DNA from: Kalmanozyma brasiliensis GHG001
Taxonomy: Eukaryota; Basidiomycota; Ustilaginomycetes; Ustilaginales
Direction of reading: 5' to 3'
Assembly: GCF_000497045.1 (NCBI RefSeq)
Contig: NW_015961989.1
Span: 310,001-374,000, forward strand
Length of the DNA: 64,000 nt
Shown here: positions 27,765-35,890 of the stretch, piece by piece
Layout of the letters: each line of letters opens with the position of its first letter
How positions within the stretch are numbered: the first letter of the stretch is position 1
The notes under the pieces: model-generated
What the model was told of the DNA's origin: nothing
Seen by the model: only the letters and a program-made list of their open reading frames with translations
The model's database searches: none
Program-made: the position numbers and the translations under genes

Positions 27765-30700
27765 TCATCTCGTGCCACCACTGAAGTAGCTGAACGCCCT
27801 CGAAACGGACGCAATCGCGCCGCTAGCAGTAGCCGGTGTTGCCGTGGCCGCCGCCGGTGCACCAAGCACTCTCGTCGTGACCAACGTATCCGGTGCCACT
27901 TCACTCTTCCCTTGCTTGCCATCCACTGGCGGGACCCGGCTGAGCGTGGGCAGACCCAGCCCGATTGCCAGCCCACCCTTCTTGACGTGTCCGTTGCTCG
28001 TTTCCTCTTCGTCTTGCGTCGAGAGCGACAGACTCGATTTGACGGACCGCAACGCGATCTCCGTTTTCCCGATATGACTCTTCCTCGTCAACTGGCTCGT
28101 TGGCGGCGCAGCGGCCACCGTCACCATGAGGTTCTTGAGATTCGGCAGCGTATGCCGGATATCGATGACGGTGACGGAATGGACGTTCATGAGCTGCTCG
28201 ATGTCTTTGTTGAGCAGGAAAGCGGCGTATTCGTATCGATACCGCTCCATTCCTTTGGCGTAGAGCGGGAAGGCGCGCGGCCCAGACATGAGCGAGATGC
28301 CATCTTGGACCACCGCCCTGCTGCCCGCCGTTGCGAGCGGGTAGTGGATCGGTGTGGCGAGGTAGGTGCTGAGCAGCACGACGAGTTGGGCGACGAGTCC
28401 GAGCGCACTGCTGACCGTGTCGTCGTCGAACGCATGGAACACGGGTCGAGATGATGCTGGGTGGTGACGCTTGACTGTTTCTTTCCATCGCTTTTCTTCG
28501 TGCAGCAGCTCGGTCTGCGGCAGCGACGAGACCGCGTTCGGCAGCGGCAGCCCGCAGACCGAGTACAGCAAGGACGTTGCATCCGACAGCTCGATGGGGA
28601 AGATGGTCTCGAGGTCACGCAGCAACGACGCTTGTTGAGCATGGAGCTGAAGTGCGCTTTGCACCTTTTCGCTGGTCAGAACTCGCGCTTCCTCTCCAAG
28701 CTGGCGAGATCTGGCCTCCGCAGTTTCAAAGAGAGAGACCGAAGCCTGCATCGCCTTTTGACGTGCTTCTAGCGCTGCTCTCCTCTGCGCCAGCTCGGCC
28801 CTCCTCTGCTCCAGAAGGTTCGACTCGTCAATAGCCATCCCCTTGACCGCTTCGTACCGTGCTCTCTGTTGTTCCCGCTTGAGCCGAAGCTGTACGAAGC
28901 CTTTCGGATCTGCAAGCGTCTGCCCTCCATGCTGTCTGAGCTCTTCCACCTCGTCGAGCAGGTCCTCCAGTTCGGCTTGCTTCATGGCGATCTTTTTGGC
29001 TTGATCGAGGTCGTAGCTCGGCATCATCTTGGTCTCGCGCAGGCTGAGCTCGAGCACGCGCTTCTGCTCGTCTTCAAAGGCCTTGCGTCGCTCGCGTCGT
29101 CTTGCGTCTGGTGTGATGGGAATCGCTGGTAATGCCGACGTGGCCTGTCCCGACAAGGATGTCGGGGGAGCGACACTCTGCTCTGGGATCCGGGGGACGA
29201 CGGCTTTACGACTCGTCGCCTTCTCTGGATCGGACGTGTATCCTTCTCTCGAGACACGGCGCTGCAGTCTCGGCGACCGGCTTGGGTTCGCAGCCCGTTG
29301 TCCTTGTTCGCCGCTCGTGTTTTTGCCTTGTACAGTCGCGGATCTTTGACCTTTTATGGTGGCATCTTTCTCGCTAGCCACCGCTTTGATAGGCACCGCA
29401 TAATAGATGATGCTTTCGAGGATATGTCGCGTCCTCTCAGCCTCTCTCTCGCTCACCTTGCGTGTGAGCTTTGGCCCGTCCTTGAGCTCTCCCGCAGTCT
29501 TGGAAAGGCTATCGTGTTGTGAGTCAGACGAGGCAAGGCTTGCACGCCCGGAGAGCGAGTTGGCGCCGGGCGCGAGGCCGAGCAGGATCGCGTTGGGTGG
29601 AAGCGCGAGACTGGCGTCGTGCAGGTTCCCTGGCAGCGGCTCCAGATCGCGAAGATCAGCCCGCGTCTGACACACTAGCTTCCATTCGCCGGCTCCATGT
29701 GTCGAGGGCTTGCCGGAAGAGGAAGACGCTGGAGATTCTTCTGTGGGAGAGGGGGTCCTTGCCCAGACCTTTATATGGACGGTAGACTCCTCGAGCGGTC
29801 GCTCTTCAGTCGGCGCTTCCGAATGTATCGCAAAGTCGCGTTCTGGAGTGATCGGATTCCCGCCTTGATAGCCCCAGGAATGGTGCAGCCCTGGCTTCGA
29901 GCTTGGTGTGCGGAAGAACACACGTCCTGCGTCTGTAGAGCTGGTTTGTGTCGCTTCTCTGAGAAGGTTCCGTGTCGACTCCGAGGTCGCCCTGACATGC
30001 TCGCTGCCTCCGTCTGATGCAAGAGACAGTTCGACGTAGCACTCCAACATGCGATCCTTCATGATCTGTGCAAGACTCTTTTGAGAGAAGAGGGCGTACC
30101 GTGAAGCGGCATTGAGGCGGCCCGATATCCGTGACGGACGCTTGACGCCGTCACTGTCTCCGAGCTGGCTCTCGTCAAAGCGGACGCTACGGACACTCGT
30201 CGTGGATGTCATGCTCGTTGTCCTGGCACGATGTGAAGGCCTGCGAATCGTGTGAGAAGATCGAGAAGAGCTGCGGGAGTCGGATCTGGAGAGCATGGTG
30301 GTATTGGCCCCGAATTCATCTAGGAAGCCGGCATTGGAGTTGCTAGCAGGTGAGCCACCCTGCATACGTGCGTCGCGTCCATCACGATGGCTGGAAGCGC
30401 GTTTGAGGATAGGTCGCGGACTCGCCTCGACGCTGTGTGTGACATCTGAAGTGGAGCCAAAGGAAGAGGATGCAGCGAGATCCTGGTCGGACGTGCGTCT
30501 GTGATTAAGGAGAAGAGCCGAGCGACCTCTGCTGAGCCTGGCTCTGCTGTTGTGCTGTGCTTTCGCTGATGGCGAAGTGGACGTGGATGCCGCGTCGAAG
30601 TCATTGGTCTGCCCTTCTTCATCCTCATCGGTCGATTCAGCATTATCTGACCTGTTCCAGCTGGTACTTCTCCGACGAAGATAGGTGCCATCAGCTTTGG

Positions 30701-30971
30701 CCTTGCCTTTGCTGTTGGGTCGTGCAAGACTGAGCGTGAGATCCGCATCGTCCGAAGTCGTGTGATAGCGATTCGATCCGCCGGGTCGTTTGGAGGTGAG
30801 GGTCTGGAGCGCGCGATCTCGTGTTGGTCTCAGCGACAGATTCCGGACGAGGATGGCACATATGTCTCCGATGCGACGCTGTTCGTTGTGGGTCGACGAC
30901 GTTGAAGGAGAGCTGCTTTCCCCAGCCGCGATGCGAGAGGGCGTCGAGACCGGCATGGTGGTAGAATGCAC
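27765..30971 (-). CDS. UVRAG/Vps38-Atg14 family subunit of the class III PI3-kinase complex
   Basis: Frame of 1068 residues starting MHSTTMPVSTPSRIAAGESS. Proteins of this family join Vps34, Vps15 and Beclin/Atg6 to make PI3P for endosome sorting (UVRAG/Vps38) or autophagy (Atg14). The N-terminal half is long and disordered around a conserved helix (IGDICAILVRNLSLRP). Residues about 630-790 are coiled coil (QKRVLELSLRETKMMPSYDL, KMAELEDLLDEVEELRQHGG-type sequence, ARSRQLGEEARVLTSEKVQS). The C-terminal family domain is clear: DATSLLYSVCGLPLPNAV, SSALGLVAQLVVLLSTYLAT, PIHYPLATAGSRAVVQDGIS, FPLYAKGMERYRYEYAAFLL and NKDIEQLMNVHSVTVIDIRH. The family is secure, but Vps38 versus Atg14 cannot be settled by eye; no N-terminal CxxC cluster typical of Atg14 is seen, so I lean to UVRAG/Vps38. 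Confidence 0.8.
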   Translation of the reverse strand: MHSTTMPVSTPSRIAAGESSSPSTSSTHNEQRRIGDICAILVRNLSLRPTRDRALQTLTSKRPGGSNRYHTTSDDADLTLSLARPNSKGKAKADGTYLRRRSTSWNRSDNAESTDEDEEGQTNDFDAASTSTSPSAKAQHNSRARLSRGRSALLLNHRRTSDQDLAASSSFGSTSDVTHSVEASPRPILKRASSHRDGRDARMQGGSPASNSNAGFLDEFGANTTMLSRSDSRSSSRSSHTIRRPSHRARTTSMTSTTSVRSVRFDESQLGDSDGVKRPSRISGRLNAASRYALFSQKSLAQIMKDRMLECYVELSLASDGGSEHVRATSESTRNLLREATQTSSTDAGRVFFRTPSSKPGLHHSWGYQGGNPITPERDFAIHSEAPTEERPLEESTVHIKVWARTPSPTEESPASSSSGKPSTHGAGEWKLVCQTRADLRDLEPLPGNLHDASLALPPNAILLGLAPGANSLSGRASLASSDSQHDSLSKTAGELKDGPKLTRKVSEREAERTRHILESIIYYAVPIKAVASEKDATIKGQRSATVQGKNTSGEQGQRAANPSRSPRLQRRVSREGYTSDPEKATSRKAVVPRIPEQSVAPPTSLSGQATSALPAIPITPDARRRERRKAFEDEQKRVLELSLRETKMMPSYDLDQAKKIAMKQAELEDLLDEVEELRQHGGQTLADPKGFVQLRLKREQQRARYEAVKGMAIDESNLLEQRRAELAQRRAALEARQKAMQASVSLFETAEARSRQLGEEARVLTSEKVQSALQLHAQQASLLRDLETIFPIELSDATSLLYSVCGLPLPNAVSSLPQTELLHEEKRWKETVKRHHPASSRPVFHAFDDDTVSSALGLVAQLVVLLSTYLATPIHYPLATAGSRAVVQDGISLMSGPRAFPLYAKGMERYRYEYAAFLLNKDIEQLMNVHSVTVIDIRHTLPNLKNLMVTVAAAPPTSQLTRKSHIGKTEIALRSVKSSLSLSTQDEEETSNGHVKKGGLAIGLGLPTLSRVPPVDGKQGKSEVAPDTLVTTRVLGAPAAATATPATASGAIASVSRAFSYFSGGTR

Positions 30972-33758
30972 GGTCGCGGAGCGCGTCGATTGGCCCGTTT
31001 CAGCCGATCCTGAGGAGCGTGTCTAGCTGTGCATGATCGGGTCGGATCTGTCATGAGCCTTCTAGGCTAGATTGGCGAGATCGGTCGTGGGCTAGCCAAG
31101 GAAGAAGCTCGTTGGCGACGAATGATGTGTTAGTTTTGGATGCGAAAGATACAAGACATGCACGGTTGCTTCTTGAGCTCAGAGAACCCTGAAGTCGCCT
31201 CGGCAGACACACAACCACACGCTTGCCTGCTGCTGCCCCTTTTGGGCCTCCACTCCAACACGCTAGGTCCGAGGTGTGAGATCGTTGTCGCATGACAGCT
31301 AGAGAGCAAAGATATCGGCTGTTGCATTATAGGATCTAACAGCTGAGATAGCCGGGCCCATCTTCACCTTCAACTGCTCGCCTTGACAGGTGCGTGAAAG
31401 TGCATCATCTTGCTTAGATGTGTTTGGAGCGCTGTGGAGCTAGCAGTCGGACATCCGTGGACAGACTGCGGGCGTCAACGCCCGGCAGGCGACGAGGCTG
31501 TAAAGGAACAACAAATGACGAGAGCGAAAAGGCGCACTCGAAAAGGAGGTCCAAAAATAGCTTGAACAAACCAGTCGTACTTGAAGAGGCAGGGAAGTCG
31601 CGGCCCGAAGACTCTATGGGGGACATCGCGAAGGAACCCTAAGCAGACGCCTGCAATGACGACGAGCCAGATGCTGCACAGCTATGATGTCTGGAGCAGC
31701 GTCGGATTCGAGGCGACGTCGGCAAGTGTTGCCGCCGATCTTGACAGACACAGCATGCAACAAAAGGGTCCTGTCAAGCGCGAACCCTCGAAATCCTTTC
31801 TCGCTGCCGCCATTTGAGAATTCGGACAATGCCAGGGACAGCGCAGAATGACGACGATGGAGAGGTCGCTTCGGAAGCCTCGAGCCGTGAGCGAGCTGTG
31901 CAGCCGAGCCGATCAAGGAGCTGACCGCAACAGCGAGCTCGCAAGGGTCCGTCGGCAGCGAAGGTACCGGAATCTCTGATCGTTGTGTCGGTTGCACATA
32001 GGGCAGGCTCTTGCTTTGAACAGTGAGCGAGGTGTGTCCGGGCTCTGATCAGATGAGACGCTCCGATACTGAGCCGATCAATTTGTGTCAGCAAACCTGT
32101 ACGATTGAAAGCCGCAAGCATGGAACAGAGTGGTAGGCTTCAAGAATCCGATAGGCGGCCCATGTCACCTTTCAAAGTGCCTCAAAGCGAAGAGCATACA
32201 TCAACACACGACGGCCACGTTGACAACGAGACGCATCGCCAAGTGCCTGTTAGGGTTAAGTTATGGCAAAGGTTGCTTCTTTTGCTGTAAAGTGATCTCC
32301 CAGGCCGGCGACTTTCTTCGAAGAGGCCAGCGACGGTCCTGACCCGACGACTGGTTCGCATTGTTTTGTAGAACATCATGCCTGACGTTGCACACATGTG
32401 CATCGAGAGCGTGCAACGTTGAGGCGGCGAGAGCATGTCAAATCAACAGGTACCAAGTCCGACGCCGAGGCACATGGCTTCGGACTAATTCGTCTTGATT
32501 TGGCACAAGACTCTCGAATCGGGCCGCAAGCCGTGCATACAGTATCAACCTCGGACGATTGACAACACGAGGCTTGGATGGTATTGTCGGCTGTCAAACC
32601 GAACGACAATGAGGATGCCGTGGGAAAGAGAGGCTACAGCGACGCTCGATATCGCAAGTCACCGACGTCGAAGTGTTCAGCTCGAGCTTCCAACGCCACA
32701 ATGCCACAGCTTCCGAGATCACGTCCAGTAAGGAATCGATCCGGAAGAACCGACTAGCCTTCTTCCTACCAGGTCACCGCCGTCTCACTGCCAGGAGAAG
32801 AACGATTGACGGGCCTGCAGAGCGGGACGGGGGGAACGAGGCTGAAATTCACCGCAACTCGATTTGGAAGCATCCCGCGCTGCCCGTGCCGCCTGCGTGT
32901 GCAGCCAAAACAAAGATCCCGTGTCTCTTTTTTTCCGCTTCCAGGTTCCCGTGGTGCGTCGTTCTTGTCTTGAATCTCTCTCAAAATGGAGCCTGGAGCA
33001 GCTTTGTAGTCTGAAGCTTGGTTCGAACTAGATCGACTCTTCGTCGATGCCATTCCTCGACATGCGGTTCGAGCAATCGGCATCCACCAATAAAGCGCAA
33101 GGCACCTTCGACAGCATCGACTCGGTGGACTGGCACATGGCGGCGATCATCCATCTGGGCATCACGTCTGAGTGTCAATTCGAGGGTTGCATGGCTCGAA
33201 GGGAAAAAAACACAAGCGAAGAGAATGATTCGTGGGCGGATCATCGTTCTGCAGCGTCAAAGGCATCGCGCTCTCTCGCTCGGCGGTCGGCTTGAATTTT
33301 TAACGAAAAAGAAAAACAAACGAGAAAAAGCGCACGTTGCAGTTGCCTTTTTTTTTCCGAAAAAAAGCCTCCACCCGCTCAGCTGGCAAGAAGCTTCTGG
33401 CCAACTTGGCGATTTGGCCGTGTGGTCGACTTGTCTCGGTCACGGAAAGCCACACCGTGTCACACAAAATCACACTTGTTCGGCCTCTCCGCCTTGGCGT
33501 GCCTGACCGCCGCCGCCTCGACTGCCTGTCGCTTCTGTCCCGACGTCGCAGCTGTGCCTCTTTCATGCCTCTGCTCTGCCCGTCATCGATCGACAAACCC
33601 TTCTTGGACCCTGCAAGCACCAAGGGCGGCCGGCAGCACCGCCGAGTGGGCGTCTTCCCTTGGGTTTTCTCTCCTTTCGCCGATGCCTTCCTTCCCGCTC
33701 CTCTACCGTTGCTCCTTCCTCGTCGCTCGTCAACATCCGTTAGCTTGATACTATAAAG
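30972..33758. other. 2.8-kb divergent intergenic region
   Basis: This is the longest gene-free stretch in the window. Open frames (such as 31418-31642, 32105-32290 and 33018-33506) are short, overlap each other and show no family. The part nearest the guanylyltransferase has homopolymer runs: A-rich at 33300-33330, a T-run at about 33348-33356 and an A-run at 33360-33366, typical of fungal promoter DNA. A long 5' leader, a non-coding RNA or a fast-evolving gene cannot be excluded. Confidence 0.45.
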
Positions 33759-35546
33759 ATGTCACGCTCACCTCGGCACTCCTCTCCCTCGTCCTTTGAC
33801 AACAAATACTCCGCCGCTCCTCCCCAGAACCCTTCGCTTCTCTCCATCCCCACCGCCTCTTTCGCGTCTGGCTCCAACGACTCGCCCACTACGCCCATCG
33901 CTATCCGCTCTTCTCCTGCTGCCAAGCTCACCAGCACACGCTCCGTTTCTGGTTCCAGCACGCAATCCTCAAGCGACGACGAACAGGCTCTTCACGATCT
34001 CTCCGCCGACGACATTCCTTCCACAATGGGCAACGTCTCGGAATCACACGTCCTCGAGCAGATGCTCGGGGTCATGCAGTCGATGCAGAAAGAAGTGAGT
34101 CTCCTGCCCCACCAGAACGCGCACAGATGACGCAGTGAACTGACCTCTTTCTCCCCCGTTCTGATGCATTTACAGCTCACTCGACTGAGCGTCAAGGTGG
34201 ACGATCTCGACAGCAAGAACGAAATGGCCGCGTACAATGCGCGACGCAACTCGTTCTACAGCGGCACCATCCACACACCCGGTAACATGTCGCCTTCGCT
34301 CAAGAGTCCCGGTCTGTTCCCCAAGCTCAGCCGTCGTTCCTCGTCGCCTCCCAAGAACACGTCGATGGACAACCTCATTGCGGCGCATCTGTCGGCCAAC
34401 AGTGCCAGTCCGGCGCAGACCGCGGGTCCTGTTTTGACCGAGGAGCCCAAGCTCGGGCTCTGGGCGGTAGTGCCTGCCGGTGGAGCTGGAACGCGACTCT
34501 GGCCCTTGTCGCGAGAGTCGTACCCCAAGTTCCTGCTCGATCTGACCGGATCGGGAAGGACGTTGTTGCAGACGACGTGGGATCGATTGCTGCCGCTGGC
34601 GGGTCAGTCGCAGATGATGATCGTTACGGGCCAGGCGCACGTCAATGGTGTTTCGGGGCAGTTGCCTGAGCTGGAGCAGGCGAATGTGCTTGCTGAGCCC
34701 AGTCCGAAGGAGTCGATGGCTGCGATTGGGTTGGCGGCTGCGGTGCTGCTCCAGCGCGATCCCGAGGCGGTGTTGGGCTCGTTTGCTGCCGATCACATTA
34801 TCAGCGGTCGCGAGGCCTTCGAGACGGCCGTCACCGAGGCCGTTGCCACTGCCAAGGCAGGCTATCTGGTCACCATCGGTATCGCCCCTTCTCACCCATC
34901 CACGGGTTTCGGTTACATCAAGCTCGGCGAGAAACTCCGCGTCAGCGCCGCACCCAACGCACGAAGGGTCGACGAGTTCAAGGAGAAGCCCGACGCCAAG
35001 ACCGCCGCTGCCTACCTCCAGACGGGCAACTACCGCTGGAACGGTGGTATGTTCGTCGTCCAAGCCAAGGTCCTGCTGGATCTGCTCAAGGAGACCGTGC
35101 CGGAACTGCACGAGGGGTTGACGCGTATTGCTGCGGCTTGGGACTCGGATGCCAAAGAGCAGGTTATGAGCGAGGTCTGGCCCACCCTGCCTAAGATTGC
35201 GATCGACCACGCCGTGGCGGAGCCCGCGTCCAAGGTGGGCAAGGTCGCCGTGATCCCGGCGACGTTCGGTTGGGATGATGTAGGAGACTTTGCCAGTCTG
35301 GCCGATTTGATCCCGGCAGAGGAGGGTGAGCCGAGGATCCTGGGTGATGCCAAGTTGGTCATTACAGAAAGCCAGGCGGGTGGGTTGATCGTCCCTGCTG
35401 CCGGACGGCCTATTGCGTGTCTGGGTGTCGACGATGTGGTCATTGTGGACACGCCTGATGCGTTGTTGATCACGACCAGGGCCAGGAGTCAGGATGTCAA
35501 GAAGATTGTGGGTAGGACGAAGAAGGTTTACCCTGAACTGTGTTAG
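33759..35546 (+). CDS. bacterial-type mannose-1-phosphate guanylyltransferase with fungal N-terminal extension (2 exons)
   Basis: Exon 1 is 33759-34094 and exon 2 is 34176-35546; the 81-nt intron has a GTGAGT donor and TTACAG acceptor, phase 0, giving 568 residues. Residues 1 to about 205 are a Ser/Pro-rich extension with a probable coiled coil across the splice site (EQMLGVMQSMQKE then LTRLSVKVDDLDSKNE). Residues about 206-568 are a complete nucleotidyltransferase making GDP-mannose from mannose-1-phosphate and GTP: VPAGGAGTRLWPLSRESYPK (nucleotide loop), AEPSPKESMAAIGLAAAVLL, GSFAADHIISG, RVDEFKEKPDAKTA, YRWNGGMFVV, EVWPTLPKIAIDHAVAEPAS and TFGWDDVGDFASL. These motifs follow the short ManC-like enzyme of actinobacteria rather than fungal Psa1, and there is no left-handed beta-helix tail. 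The whole catalytic part is in one exon. Family assignment is secure; origin by transfer is inference. Confidence 0.88.
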
Positions 35547-35890
35547 GTGGTGTATCGAATGGACACTTTGATCAGATTGCGCATGCTTGGCTGAGATTGT
35601 GTGAAGAGAGATGGGGAGTAAGTGTGAAAGCGAGATGAGCACTGGTTGGACTGCGTAAGTGTCGGGTTCGGGTCAGAATGGGAGCCAATGACTTGGTCCT
35701 GGAAGAGGGCAGGAGGCAACCCGACAGACAGTCAGGAACGGAAGTCTCAGCTCTCCACGAGACAAAGTCAAAGCGGTTGCTCAAGCTCAGCTCAAGGCTT
35801 CTTAGAAAGTCATGCGAACGATGTTTGCGTAAATGTGTGTTCTGTGGTATATGTGTGTGATCTAACGGAGTGTCAGTGTGTGTGGAAAGT
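35547..35890. other. convergent intergenic region
   Basis: About 340 bases between the guanylyltransferase stop and the stop of the minus-strand AT-hook protein. They presumably hold both 3' ends. TG-rich sequence at 35835-35885 is the only visible feature. Confidence 0.4.

Noticed and set aside
32249..32260. TTAGGGTTA telomere-like sequence
   Set aside because: A single copy inside a gene-rich region; not a telomere or a convincing interstitial repeat.
33010..33040. GGTTCGAAC resembling a tRNA B box
   Set aside because: No A box at the right distance upstream and no acceptor stem could be paired.
33340..33370. T-run followed by A-run as a terminator-like hairpin
   Set aside because: The flanking bases do not pair, so it is more likely ordinary A/T-rich promoter sequence.
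34170..35642. 490-codon open frame antisense to the guanylyltransferase gene
   Set aside because: It mirrors a strongly supported enzyme gene; GC-rich codon usage leaves the opposite strand open. The translation has no family-like sequence.
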